This document shows, piece by piece, positions 24,001-34,224 of a stretch of DNA of 64,000 bases. The translations under genes were made by a program, and so were the position numbers. Origin of the DNA: Tachypleus tridentatus. Its lineage: Eukaryota; Arthropoda; Merostomata; Xiphosura; Limulidae. Under the pieces are notes generated by a model. It was not told where the DNA came from, made no database searches, and was given only the letters and a program-made list of their open reading frames with translations. Positions within the stretch are counted from its first letter, which is position 1; each line of letters opens with the position of its first letter. The stretch covers positions 165,333,310 through 165,397,309 of the forward strand of contig NC_134837.1 of NCBI RefSeq assembly GCF_004210375.1. Direction: 5' to 3'.

Positions 24001-25582
24001 ATAAACATGAAATTAATGGCCTCTGTATAAGGCTAGTTTCGCTATAACATCAATAAGTTTTTAAACCACCTAACTTAAATTTACGCTTATCTTTTATTAA
24101 GGACTAGTGTAGCGTTCTCCAGTTGTTCTGATTCCGTTAGAATAGTGTGTAGTTAGTGTAAAAACAGGAGTATTCGTCAGATAGTAAATTAGAAAGCAGT
24201 GCCTATTTTCTCTGCCTTTAACTGAGTCTTTACAAAAGCAAGAAACTGTATATAAGCTTGTAAACAATCACAACCTATATTAAACAACAACTAGAGTAGA
24301 GTTAGATTAAAACATCACTCACGCACGCACTCGTGTGTGAGAGACACTTATTCGTGCTCTCTCACCAATACAGTTTAACTGACAAATACTCAACCAGTAT
24401 CGTGAAACACTAATACTACGGGAGTCAGTGGTACCTTTGACCAATATTCTGTAATTAATCAAGCACAAGCCACAAGCAACCAGGTGAGTAGACGACGAAT
24501 GAAATGAATGGCATATCGCCATTCCAACTCCAGTTGAAATTATGGCTTACATTACATTTAGAATTTAGTCTCACTAATTTGTACTTATAATTATGAATAT
24601 AATCAACATAATAAGTTCATGATTTCTTGTCCGTGATAACGAGAAACCCACTTGAAGTAAAAATGTATCCGTTAGACAGCTGGTATGGGTATTAGCACCT
24701 TAATTAAAATAAAGTACAGAACAACGTCTCAACCTGAAGATGACCTACGAAAATTGAAACGTTGTTCTGTATTTTATTTTAATACCCATACCAGCCGTCC
24801 AATGGATACCTGATCGTTTCCTGATTGCCATTTAAAATCACTCTTTAAATCAGATGGCTAATCTAATTTATTGCTTGGGAATTATAAGCTTCAAAACCAA
24901 ATCTCTGATTTTGTAATATGATCTGGGATTAGGTCAGATAAATAAACTATTATTAATATTTACTAAATCCACTTGTGTTCAGAAATATGCAATCGACTAA
25001 TTATTTATATAAACAGTTATACTAAATCTTATATATAAGAAAATTGATTAAATAATTCCAGATCAACCAAAACGAGACAACTGTAAATTTATTTTATATA
25101 CAAATATTTTAATATATATGTTATATTACTGACGAATTATTTTACATGTTATGCAGATTAACCTTTTTCTCGTATTCTTCTAGAAATTATTTTAGTTTTT
25201 CCTGCTTTTTTACGCAGAATGGCAGACGTTTTTGGAAAAACAGATAAAAGTGTGGAAGGAACTCACGCTTGACTGGTTGAAGTTTAATGGGCCACTCCAT
25301 ATAGTAAGATATGAGGAACTGGTAGAACACGTGAAAGACAATCTGTTAAAACTTATCGAATTCTTAAACGTCACTGTATCCAACGCTACTTTAAGTTGTG
25401 TTTTGGAAAACAAAGAGGGATTCTTCAAACGTAAGGAACGGATGCAAAAACTGGAAATATTTGATACGTCATTAAAGAGAATGATAGATAAAAACGAAGA
25501 TATAGTGGAAAAGGCGATATGGCTCTATCGCCACGGGCTACAGGAGGATGTAGACAAGTTAGATGCAGAAGTAACCAAGTAA
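17686..25582 (+). CDS. WSCD: WSCD-family sulfotransferase, complete three-exon gene
   Basis: Join 17686-18052, 20041-20292 and 25218-25582 (984 bases, 327 residues plus stop). All introns are GT-AG and both are phase 1, and the split codons rebuild G123 and E207. The product looks like a Golgi-type type II membrane protein: basic N-terminus, one membrane segment at about residues 17-36, then a lumenal sulfotransferase domain. FPGSGNTW (106-113) is the loop that binds the 5'-phosphosulfate of PAPS. KTHEW (154-158) is the usual KTH strand. LLVREPSRALLAEF (171-184) is the 3'-phosphate-binding part with R174 and S177. RYEEL (237-241) and KEGFFKRK (272-279) are late PAPS-fold motifs. N-glycosylation sequons lie at 147, 257 and 262. 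It matches the short arthropod WSCD proteins (Drosophila CG9164 type), which lack the WSC domains of vertebrate WSCD1/2. The acceptor substrate cannot be told from sequence. Confidence 0.93.
18370..18645. mobile_element. Penelope-like terminal-repeat hairpin containing a SINE
   Basis: Left arm: GATGACGAGAAACCCACTTG, then GGACGGCTAGTATGGGTATT up to about 18477. Right arm from about 18608: TTAATACCCATGCCTGCCGT, then TCTGAGATACA. The arms are reverse complements of each other and match the ends of the Penelope-like copies at 20.8, 24.7 and 35.3 kb. A family-B SINE occupies the loop. Confidence 0.7.
18479..18605 (+). mobile_element. SINE family B, well preserved
   Basis: Sense copy: CCCCCAGTGGCTCAGCGCTA (A box TGGCTCAGCG), GGGTTTCGATACCCG (B box), then GCACAGATAGCCCATTGTGC and the tail CTTTGTGCTTAATTC with AAC repeats. 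This is one of the best family-B copies here. Confidence 0.9.
20041..20292 (+). CDS. WSCD: WSCD sulfotransferase exon 2
   Basis: 252 bases, encoding the end of codon 123 to residue 206 and the first base of 207. It starts after CCTTCAG and ends before GTAAGC. It holds the KTHEW strand (154-158), the sequon NGS (147-149) and the 3'-phosphate-binding segment around R174 and S177, followed by AEFNRRFGGHLGYA (182-195), typical of WSCD proteins. Confidence 0.93.
20790..21960 (+). mobile_element. Penelope-like element, 5'-truncated, with inverted terminal repeats and GIY-YIG endonuclease
   Basis: The coding core is on the plus strand. From about 20985 comes an RT-end/linker segment (THTGLYIPWDSTHETKQKLN), then YFPDIREKITNIW, then CRNYADKHNINIICK, the paired cysteines of QCNNCQNFYIGETSR and FKEHK (21458-21520), the GIY-YIG nuclease of Penelope-like retroelements. 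A frameshift near 21535 moves the C-terminus (EHCKSNKHNITIENSQLL to 21709) into another frame. The RT palm is missing. The core is flanked by inverted copies of one repeat: left at about 20797-20988 and right at about 21712-21945, both containing AGTTGGATGTTAGGTTATTA-type ends. Inverted terminal repeats and 5' loss are usual in this group. Confidence 0.88.
22320..22601 (-). mobile_element. SINE family A, diverged, in WSCD intron 2
   Basis: Antisense copy, T/G-rich end first, tRNA-like head last (ACCACCTGGCCATGCCGGGC). Part of the central body is deleted after CGTCCCCCGACTG. Confidence 0.92.
23028..23158 (-). mobile_element. SINE family B
   Basis: Antisense copy: CAATGGGCTATCTGTGTTCT, AAACTCGATTTATAGCG, then head TGCTGTGTCACTGTGGAGG. 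It sits head-to-head with the next copy. Confidence 0.8.
23181..23305 (+). mobile_element. SINE family B
   Basis: Sense copy: decayed head CTCTTCAGCGACACAGCAG, B box GGGTTTCGATACCC, tail ATATAGCCCATTGTGTAGC and CTGTGCTTAATTTAAAAC. Confidence 0.8.
23594..23665 (+). mobile_element. Penelope-like terminal fragment
   Basis: CCGTGATGACGAGAAAACTC and the following ATATATCAGCCCATAGCAGC resemble the outer end of the Penelope terminal repeats, diverged and short. Confidence 0.5.
24630..24812. mobile_element. Penelope-like solo terminal-repeat hairpin with hammerhead-like centre
   Basis: The outer end (CGTGATAACGAGAAACCCAC) is followed by an inverted repeat running from GTATCC at 24665 to GGATAC at 24809. 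Both arms include TGGTATGGGTATT and AGTACAGAACAACG-type sequence. The centre (24734-24765) reads CTGAAGATGACC, a short loop, then TTGAAACGTTGTTC: a hammerhead-like core whose stem II partner has decayed. No coding sequence is left between the arms. Confidence 0.75.
25218..25582 (+). CDS. WSCD: WSCD sulfotransferase exon 3 (last coding exon)
   Basis: 365 bases including the TAA stop. It begins after TACGCAG, completes E207 and continues WQTFLEKQIKVWKELTLDW. It holds RYEEL (237-241), a helix leading to sequons at 257 and 262, and KEGFFKRKERM (272-282), the C-terminal PAPS-side segment. The C-terminus is a charged helix-rich tail ending at residue 327. Confidence 0.93.
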
Positions 25583-26000
25583 CTAATTTCATATTCAAAA
25601 ACAGAGTAGAAGTTGGAAAATTAAACACAGTGTGACTTAGTTGATTTTATTTAGCAGTTTGTTTAGAATTAAGCACAAAACAAAGCTACACAATGGGCTA
25701 TCTGTGCTCTGCCCACCACAGGTATCGAAACCCGGTTTCTAGTGGTGTGACTCGGCAGACATATCGCTGTGCCACTGAGGGGAGGAAAAGGCAGTCAAAA
25801 CGCAGGACTGCTATTTACGGTTCATTCTGTAGTATTGTTTATAAGAAATACCTTATACTAGAATTAGCAGGTGTTACTCAAAGAACTGATTACCTATCTA
25901 TTACTATTGTCAATGTAAAATTCGTCTCCAACTTATCTTGAATAAACTAAAAGTCATCAACAGTTATAAAGAAAGAATATAACTATGTAAATAGATAGAC
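25583..26000 (+). other. Probable WSCD 3' untranslated region
   Basis: Follows the stop codon. An AATAAA lies at 25941-25946, about 360 bases after the stop, and could be the poly(A) signal, but AATAAA-like words are common in this AT-rich DNA. The stretch includes an antisense family-B SINE, which would be part of the mRNA if this signal is used. Confidence 0.4.
25657..25785 (-). mobile_element. SINE family B in the probable WSCD 3' UTR
   Basis: Antisense copy: AGAATTAAGCACAAAACAAA, ACAATGGGCTATCTGTGCTC, GGTATCGAAACCCGGTTTC (B box complement) and head ATCGCTGTGCCACTGAGGGG. Confidence 0.9.
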
Positions 26001-27193
26001 ATGGAGATGATTAAAAGCTTGAATTTATTTACCACAATATTGTGCTAAACGTCAGTGCAACTTTATCATCGTATTAAAAAACGTATGAAATATGAAAAAT
26101 ATTACATCTCTGTTATTTGTGCAAATTAATGCGATCCAACAGATATAAATACAAACTGACTTAATGTAAATGCTGCTAACTGGTAACTTTACATCATTGA
26201 AACTCTACAAACATCGAATACAAGACAAAACAGATGGGTAACAAGGAAAAAATAAATGGATTAAAAAGTTAGAAATATATCCAAAATTACTCCTTTGTAA
26301 CTTAAAATACTAATTTTCTTAGGAAGCAGATTCATGAATTTCTCCTGCCAACCATTCGCAATATTTGTTCAAAAACTAACTTTTAAGAATAAAAATAGAT
26401 AAAAGAAAGAAGGAGTTATCTACATCTGGTATCATGTCTGAAGCTTAAACCAATTACATACGTCTGCAATGGTTTTATTGTCTTGAAAATTTTATATTTT
26501 TTTACTGTAATTTCTGCATGCTGAATCCGAAAATGATATCCATTTTTCTGCAACACATACAGACTATTCACAAAGCGTAATAGGTACTTTTATGTAAATG
26601 AATCATTTTTATTGAAATCGGGACACATTTTATTATGGTTAAAATGTTGGCAACCACTGACGATAGATTTTTTTTAACCAATCGCGAGAGTCCTATTGAT
26701 CGTTCTAGAACCAACGAGAAATACACCGCAATCTGTAAACGGTTAACAGGCTGCATGATGTGTCGTTTCTGGAAAGTATTTGTTTGTGCGCGCACTTTGA
26801 CATTATTGTTTGATTTTCAATAGTATTTATATCCGTCGCTATAACAACAAGAAATCGTGTAAATAACCCAAACATATTTTGTTATATTTGTGGTAAATTT
26901 CTTGTAAAAAAACAAAGGCAAAACATTCCAAAATTCGACCAAGTCACAGACAGTCTTGAGGTCTAGAAAAAGCACTTCGAAGATTAAAAATCAGTTATGG
27001 TAATCGTGTGACTCGATGATTTGCATATTCAAAATCTTTATAACATAACGCACTCCCCATTGTTTGTCAATACATATTTTGATTAGTTATTCTCGCTACG
27101 AATGTGAAGTTTTGACATTCACGAAATTTCATAGCATATACCTAAATATTGATCACAGAAAAAAAGAAATATATTTCGCAAATCTCCTATATA
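26001..27193. other. Unassigned AT-rich spacer
   Basis: Downstream of the WSCD gene; no gene or known repeat recognised. Confidence 0.4.
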
Positions 27194-27407
27194 CACTGCT
27201 GCCCAAAATCTTAAGGCCAATGAACATAAAGAAAAAATATGCATTTTGTGTTGTTAGACTCAACCACTTATTTGAGTAGAGCTTTGAAAGATGAAAATAA
27301 CAAAAGGGAAAATAAAAATAAAAAAAACTTCTAAGCATTTAATAGGGAAAATGTGAACACTATGAAATTAGCCTAAATAACAGCTGGTCAAAAGTTTAAG
27401 ACCATAC
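27194..27407 (+). repeat. Left terminal inverted repeat of the Tc1-type element
   Basis: About 214 bp, near-identical in reverse complement to 28562-28773, including the inner block GCTGGTCAAAAGTTTAAGAC. Such long repeats usually carry inner and outer transposase-binding sites. Confidence 0.93.
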
Positions 27408-27451
27408 CAAAAAGAACTCCTAAACAGGGTAGGTATGCCCAACAAGAGGTA

Positions 27452-28449
27452 TCAGTAGTGAGTTGCACGGCCGTCATTGTGAATAACTGCAAACATTCGC
27501 TTTGGCACGGTCGATATAAGCCTTTGCAGAAGGCTAGCTGGAATGTTATTCCAAGTGGTGAAGATGGCTTCACGAAGATCATGCACTGTTTGGAATTGAC
27601 GTCCATTTCTATAAACTTCCCTTGCCATCCACCCCCAAATATTTTCAATGGGGTTCAGTTTGGGGGAATACGCTGGATGGTCCAAAAGAATCACGTTATT
27701 CGCCATGAAAAAGTCCTTTGTCCTGCGGACATTGTGGATTGCAGCGTTGTCCTGCTGAAAGATCCAATCATTTCCGCACATGCGAGGGCCTTCAGTCAAT
27801 AAGGTTGCTCTCTCCAACATGCCAATGTAGCCAGCTGCTGTTTGACGCCCCTGTGTAGCCTGAAACTCCATTGTTCCATGGAAGGACAAATCACCCTAGA
27901 TCATGATGAAACCTTCTCCACTGTGTCGTATAGAAAATGTCTCCGGTGGGATATTCTTATCGTGCCAGTAACGTTGGAAGCCATCTGGACCATCCAGGTT
28001 AAATTTTTTTTCATCAGAGAACGAAACCTTCTTCCACATTTTACGTATCATGTTTGGTGCTTCTCAGCAAAGTTTAACTGAGCTGTTTCGTGGTGTGGAA
28101 GGAGGCGTGGCCTTTGAAGACGTTTACGGTTTTTAAAGCCTTTTTCTCGTTGATGCCGTCTTAATGTTTTTGAGCTGCATTCTGCGTCCGTAACGGCCTT
28201 AATCTGGTTCGACGATCGGCTGGTGTCTTGCCAGACAACTCGTCGAATCCTTCTGCTCAACGCCGGCGAATTTTTCTTGGGCCGACCACTTGAAATTCTC
28301 GTTCCGTATCCCTAAGGGTCTTTTAAGAAATTTGCAACAGTTTTACTCTGCTAAATCTCACCAGCGATGGTACGTTGTGAGAGATCTTGCTTTTGCAGCT
28401 CGACAATTCTGCCACGTTCAAACTCTGTCAACTTTTAAGCCTTTGCCAT
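27452..28449 (-). pseudogene. Tc1-type transposase pseudogene (DD34E)
   Basis: Starts at ATG 28449 (MAKA, then a stop, then KLTEFERGRIVELQKQDLSQ). The N-terminal half has paired helix-turn-helix DNA-binding character (SQRTIAGEI, and a second one near RRIRRVVWQDTSRSS). Catalytic residues are visible: first D in NLDGPDG, second D in WIFQQDNAAIHN, and E in NPIENIWGW 35 residues later (34 between), the DD34E spacing of Tc1. The protein ends RATHY at 27452. Lesions: in-frame stops near 28437, 28357 and 28309, a stop plus frameshift around 28040-28060 after AEKHQT, and a TAG in place of the expected W codon near 27898. Confidence 0.92.
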
Positions 28450-28561
28450 GTTTTTACCCAATGTAACACAGGAGATGTCAGTGGGAGATGTTGACAACGC
28501 TAATGTTTGAACACAAATGACTAAATTTCGTTACGTGTTTGCCGGGTAACGCTTCGTTTCA

Positions 28562-28773
28562 GTATGGTCTTAAACTTTTGACCAGCTAGTATTTAGGCGA
28601 ATTTCATAGTGTTCACATTTTCCCTGATAAATACTGAAAAGTTTTTTATTTTTATTTTCCATTTTCTTATTTTCATCGTTCGAAGCTCTACTTAAATAAG
28701 TGGTTGAGTCTAAGAACGCAAAATGCATATTTTTTCTTTATGTTCATTGGCCTTAAGATTTTGGCCGGCAGTG
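28562..28773 (-). repeat. Right terminal inverted repeat of the Tc1-type element
   Basis: Reverse-complement partner of 27194-27407 with scattered substitutions; ends GCCGGCAGTG against the target TA. Confidence 0.93.
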
Positions 28774-28775
28774 TA

Positions 28776-29204
28776 TGTGGAGGAAATATATATAAGTGAC
28801 AGCAGGTGCTTATTTTATTGATATATATATATACATATACACACACACACACCAGGTTATGTGTTTTTTTTTTAATAACCGTTATCACAGAGGGTTATTC
28901 AATATGAAATTCACATCTTAATGTTGCTTTTGTTGTTGTTTCGTAAATTTTACCTGCAGATTGTGAAGTGAAAGCGATCTGACGATAAATATAAAGTGTA
29001 TTTTTGGTAGGTGATAATTTTGTATTTTATTAATTATTATGTAAAGTATTACATATTATAATTTATCTCGAACGAGTCTCCGATTTATTATGTTACGTAT
29101 GTTAACGTATTAAGATTTCAAATAGACGAAAATTTTAATTTTAATTTTGAAGTTAATTGAATGTCAGTTTGTAGCAAATTTATGGTATCTGCCAACAAGA
29201 TTGA
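28776..29204. other. Unassigned spacer with (TA)n(CA)n
   Basis: Simple repeat of TA then CA at about 28820-28852; otherwise nothing recognised. Confidence 0.45.
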
Positions 29205-29495
29205 GGCCCGGCATGGCCAAGCGTGTTAAGGCGTGGGACTCGTAATCTGAGGGTCGCGAGTTCGCATCCCGGTCGCGCCAAACATGCTCGTCCTTTCAGC
29301 CGTGGGGGCGTTATAATGTAACGGTCAATCCCATTTACTATTCGTTGGTAAAAGAGTAGCCCAAGAGTTGGCGGTGGGTGGTGATGACTAGCTGCCTTCC
29401 CTCTAGTCTTACACTCCTAAATTAGGGACGGCTAGAACAGATAACCCTCGAGTAGCTTTGTGCGAAATTCAAAAACAAACAAACAAAAAAACAAA
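29205..29495 (+). mobile_element. SINE family A, full length
   Basis: Well-preserved sense copy: GGCCCGGCATGGCCAAGCGT head, B box GAGTTCGCATCCC, full central body and tail ending in CAAA repeats. Confidence 0.95.
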
Positions 29496-29629
29496 TTTTC
29501 TTAATACAAATATATTGTGAAATGCAACCCACAACACAACTTATAAAAACAATTATTGTAAATAGTTATTACAAATAATAATTTATATACAAAAATATCC
29601 AGTCTTTTAACTAGTCTGCAACTGAAAAG

Positions 29630-29742
29630 TCCCCCCCTAGTACAGCGGTAAGTCTACGGATTTACAACGTTAAAATCAGGGGTTCGATTCCCCTCGGTGG
29701 ACTCAGCAGATAGCCCCATGTGGCTTTGCTATATGAAAACAC
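29630..29742 (+). mobile_element. tRNA-derived SINE family C, best copy
   Basis: Sense copy: CCCCCCTAGTACAGCGGTAA (A-box region), GGGGTTCGATTCCCCTCGG (perfect B-box stem-loop), then CAGATAGCCCCATGTGGCTT and TGCTATATGAAAACAC. The head folds like the T-arm of a tRNA, but the D and anticodon arms do not make a proper tRNA. Confidence 0.85.
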
Positions 29743-30439
29743 GCAACTGAACATTTTATCGACGGTCCAGGTCTACGCAAGCAAATGAATTCTGAGTTGA
29801 TATTGTTACACTTCGCTTAAGCTAGCGAGATGTCTATTCTTGCTGGCCTCACGCCGCTTACAAGCTAACCAACTTTTTACTGACGAAGATATTTAATGTC
29901 CTCGTAGAATTACTAACGTTCGAAGTTAATTCACTAAAGCTAAACGGTGTGTAATATTCGAAATCTATACACGTTCACGGTCAAATATACATCTTTAGTT
30001 TTTTGATTAATAAACGTTTATCACAATCACAATTATAGCTTTCGAGGATTATAGTATACTTACTGTAAGAACCCAACAGTATTATTCAAACTGTCTTTGG
30101 TGTGTAGATTTATAAACTTTAAGACGATTTTCTCGAAAGTTCACTTGGGAACAATACTGGCAATCACTAGTATTACATACACACCTAGTACATTGCAATA
30201 CTTCTTGTCATTGTTGGGATTTTGATCTTATAAACAAGGGAGGATGAGGTTCACTTGGGCCTCTTCCTCCTTTCTGTACTATTGTTTTGTTTCCTGTTTA
30301 ATGTTCTTGATGATGTTATATAAGGGTCGAAATAAACGGCACTTGCTCTGACCCCTTTCAGGGCTAATATCCATGTAGGTGTCTTCATTAGCACTCTTGT
30401 GTTGCGTATAACATTTTTAATTTTCGATTTTGAAATGTC
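29743..30439. other. Unassigned spacer
   Basis: No coding or repeat recognised on either strand. Confidence 0.4.
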
Positions 30440-30449
30440 TTTTACTTAA

Positions 30450-30580
30450 ATGTTGTTGTTGTTGATTGGAATTAAGCAGAAAGCTACGCAATGGGCTATT
30501 TGTTCTCTGCTCACCACAGGTATAGAAACCCGGTTTTTAGCGTTGTAAGTCCGCAGACATACCGCTGAGCCACTGGGGGG
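30450..30580 (-). mobile_element. SINE family B with target duplication
   Basis: Antisense copy with T/G-rich end, GAATTAAGCAGAAAGCTACG, AATGGGCTATTTGTTCTCTG and head ACCGCTGAGCCACTGGGGGG. The 10-bp duplication TTTTACTTAA flanks it at 30440-30449 and 30581-30590, which proves family B is mobile in its own right. Confidence 0.93.
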
Positions 30581-31487
30581 TTTTACTTAACGAACAGTTC
30601 GGTATATACAGATACCACATTTTACTAGTTCTCGACTGACACAAAAACATTTTACATATAAAAACGTATTTGAAATGTTATGATGTTAGTCCAAAACATG
30701 TGGGTTTTATTGTCTAGTAATAGTTAGCCTTATTAGATGACTATTTTTAAAATATATATTAACAGGAGAGAGGTACTTAGGTCTACTTTCATCATGTATG
30801 TAGTAGCGATCAAGTTCACATAGTAGTTCGTTTTTTTGCCAATTTTTTGAAAGTAATTTAGAGAATTACGCAAGAGTCTATTGGCTACGGTTTGTATATT
30901 TCGTATAAGCTTTAATGATGTACTGCGAGAGACGTTTTAAACTGCAATAATTATTGAGTTTGTGTTCATTGTATTTTAATTATGTGTTTAGGTGCTATTT
31001 TTCACCAGGCTGGATATGCTTATTCTATGATGTGTCGTATGTATGTTCTGTAGAGTTTTGTTATATTGTCTCGTGTATCCAGAATTGTTTTGAGTCGATT
31101 TTGTTGAAGTTGTGAATAAAAACTGTCCCAGCTGTCTTGTTTTAGTTGTCGTACTTCATTTCTTAGTGCGTTTATTTGTGTTTTTAAAGCGAGTTCTCTA
31201 CTTTGTATGAATTGTCTGGGTAGCCTTTCTCTATCTTTTATCATTTATATTATTTCTGTATGAGGTTGCCATTATGTTGGGTATGGTATAATTAGCTGCA
31301 TTTTTTAGGCACTCAATGATTGTATAACAATAAGTATCTGTTATGCGTTGTTTACTGTTTCTTTCAGTAGAATGTTGTCTAGGATATTTGTGTGGGGATG
31401 AGACTGAAGAAACACCAAACAGGTAAATGGTCACTGTAAGTATCTTGACCTACTTGAAAATTTATAAATGTTCGACTCATTGTACTA

Positions 31488-31764
31488 TTTGTTTGTTTTT
31501 GTATTTTGCGAAAAGCTACACGAGGGCTATCTGTGCTAGCCGTCCCTAATTTAGTACTGTAAGACTAGAGGGTAGGAAACTAGTCATCACCACCCACTAC
31601 CAACTCCTGGACTACTCTTTTACCAACGAACAGTGGGATTGTCCGTCACATATAACGCCCACATGGCTGAAAGGGTGAGCACGTTCAGTGTGACGGGAAT
31701 CGAATCTGCGACCTTCAGACTAACTACAAGTCGAGCACCCTAACCACCTGGCCGTGCAAGGCCC
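31488..31764 (-). mobile_element. SINE family A inside the Jockey relic
   Basis: Antisense, diverged copy; tail first (TTTTGCGAAAAGCTACACGA), head last (CACCTGGCCGTGCAAGGCCC). Flanks share ATTGTA. Confidence 0.9.
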
Positions 31765-32524
31765 CCATATTGTATGATTATATTCTACGAACATCGATGT
31801 AGATCGAATATATCACTGATGCCATATGTGTGTGAAATATGTGTCGAAGTGGCTTCGTTAAATAACACATTGTTTGTATCTAATACGTGTTTGTATATAA
31901 TTCTACCATTCGCATTTCTTGATTTACAGTTAAAGATATGACGCTTACTGTTAAAATCACCAGTTATTATTATATTGTGGTTATGATTACTTATAAAAAG
32001 ATTTTAATGTCTAGCTTTTTATTGAGCAGTATAATTTTGCTACCGTAACAATGGTTGAATTTTCGGTTTGTACATCTATGATAATACATTCATTCGAGGA
32101 AGTTTTTGAATCATTTCAGATCTTTATAACGTAATAGTGAATTTATTGAGGTCATTATTATTTGTTCGACCTCTATTAATCATTGAGTAGCTTTTTATTT
32201 TAAATCTATGTATTACATATAAACATGTTTTACTAATTACAAATACATTTGGTTTAAAGCTTTTGGTTGTATCTTCAATCTCGTGTTTCTTGGAATCAAT
32301 TGCACCCTGGATATTAAATTTATTTATTTTGTAAGCTAGTAATTGATGAAATCATGAGTGGGAGTTATTATTTTTATTAGTATTTCTATGCTATTCTTTG
32401 TTTTATTTGATTTTGTGTATTCTGTAACTATGCTTGTTAGAGAGTTTTGAATTTTCTCTTCATTTGGTTGTATTATTTTAGTTGGTTTTTCTATAGTTGT
32501 TGTGGGGTTTTCCATCCATGTTGG

Positions 32525-32800
32525 GGCCCGGCATGGCCTAGTGCGTAAGGCGTGCGACTCGTAATCCGAGGGTCGCGGGTTCGCGCCCGCGTCGCGCTAA
32601 ACATGCTCGCCCTCCCAGCCGTGGGGGTGTATAATGTGACGGTCAATCCCACTATTCGTTGGTAAAGAGTAGCCCAAGAGTTGGCGGTGGGTGGTGATGA
32701 CTAGCTGCCTTCCTTCAAGTCTTACACTGCTAAATTAGGGACGGCTAGCACAGATAGCCCTCGAGTAGCTTTGTGCGAAATTTCCAAACAAACAAACAAA
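32525..32800 (+). mobile_element. SINE family A inside the Jockey relic
   Basis: Sense full-length copy, little diverged, with CAAA-repeat tail. Flanks CCATCCATGTT and CCATCTCTGTT may be a decayed duplication. Confidence 0.94.
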
Positions 32801-33951
32801 CCATCTCTGTTTTTTGTGTGCATTCGTCCTTTTCAATTGTTGTAGTGTTCTTGACTGCTATGGCGTAGACGGTTGTTTTTCGAAGCTGTGGTGTTGGTAG
32901 TAGTGGTTTGTTTTGTTTGTTTGTGGTGTTCGTGATTGTTTTCCGTGTTCTGATTTTTTTTTATTTCATATATTCTAGATCTAATGGTGTTATGTTTTTG
33001 ACATTCCTCATAGTTTGCTGTGTGTTATTCGCCACAGTTCCAGCATTTAGGTTCAGGGTGCTCTTTTTTTACATCTTGTGGCAATACTCACACATCGCAG
33101 TAGTGCCTGGCAAACTGCTGAGACATGCGGAAATCTTTCACAATGGTAACACTGGGCTACCACAATGGAGGGTGTTTTAGTTTTTTCAACTGCATATTGT
33201 TGATACCACATAATGATACCAATAATAATAATAACAAATTCTTGTCTTGTGTATTGTCAGATTCTACTATTACTAAATTTGAGGGATTTTGTTATGTGTG
33301 ATATAATTCTCTCTATTTTGGTAAACTTGATTCCTTGTTGTATTAGTGTTTTTTTTGTTGTTGTCTGTGTCTATGGAGTAGTGCACTCTCTTGATCACAA
33401 AAGATCAGAGGCTGTAACCTTGCTCCTGAGAAATGTATTGCAATCTGACCAGTTTTAAAAGCATCTGCAGGCGATGTTTTAGTAATCTGTTGAGGTAAGC
33501 GAACTAGCAGGCTGCCCCTGAGTAGACGTTTGATGCCCATTATAGATGCATTTGGTTTACAAATGTGGATTGTCTTTACTATTTGTGGTTACTTGCATGT
33601 GGTTGGTACTACTGTTATATTTTATTGTTCCTTGCTTGGTTTTCAAGTCTTTTTTGTTTGTTTTTTGGATTTAAATCATGTTAATTCTTCAGTGTCATCG
33701 GGCTGTGATGGTTTTTCAACATCGTTTTGTGTGTCTGTGCTTGGTTGAATGTTCAGAGTTTCTAATATTACCAGCTTCTTTTGGTGTTTTTTCCGGGAAT
33801 TCTTGTTCATCGACATGCATGGCCCCAGCCGCGTTGTCGATGATTACGTTTGGATTCGGCGGGAGTTTACAATTGTTTTTTCTTTTGTTGTCTTTTCCAT
33901 AGGTACTAGTTTTATCTTAGTGGTTAAGTCTTCTTTTACAAGGAGCAAAAG

Positions 33952-34224
33952 GGCCCGGCGTAGCTAGGTGGTTAAGCCGTGCGACTCGTAAACTGAGGGT
34001 CGCGAGTTCGCATCCCGGTCGCGCCAAACATGCTCGTCATTTCAGCCGTGGGGGCGTTATAATGTAACGGTCAATCCCACTATTCGTTGGTAAAAGAGTA
34101 GCCCAAGAGTTGGCGGTGGGTGGTGATGACTAGCTGCCTTCCCTCTAGTCTTACACTCCTAAATTAGGGACGGCTAGCACAGATAGCCCTCTAGTAGCTT
34201 TGTGCGAAATTCAAAAACAAACAA
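33952..34224 (+). mobile_element. SINE family A inside the Jockey relic, with target duplication
   Basis: Sense full-length copy. The perfect 14-bp duplication ACAAGGAGCAAAAG lies at 33938-33951 and 34225-34238. Confidence 0.96.

Larger units (their letters stand above)
20293..25217 (+). other. WSCD intron 2
   Basis: 4925 bp, phase 1, donor GTAAGC and acceptor TACGCAG. It contains a Penelope-like element (20790-21960), a family-A SINE (22320-22601), two family-B SINEs in head-to-head order (23028-23305) and two Penelope-type terminal fragments. The remaining parts (22.6-23.0, 23.7-24.6 and 24.8-25.2 kb) show nothing recognisable. Confidence 0.88.
27194..28773 (-). mobile_element. Tc1-type DNA transposon, full length (1580 bp), inactive
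   Basis: Bounded by TA on both sides (27192-27193 and 28774-28775). Long terminal inverted repeats lie at 27194-27407 and 28562-28773. The ends read CACTGCTGCCCAAAATC and CACTGCCGGCCAAAATC. The transposase lies between them on the minus strand and is broken. Both ends and the target TA are intact, so the insertion is complete. Confidence 0.95.

Noticed and set aside
27458-27802. 114-codon ORF (+)
   Set aside because: It is the antisense shadow of the Tc1 transposase.
29634-29705. Possible tRNA gene (good B box and T-arm)
   Set aside because: The D and anticodon arms do not fold properly and a SINE tail follows; it is the head of SINE family C.
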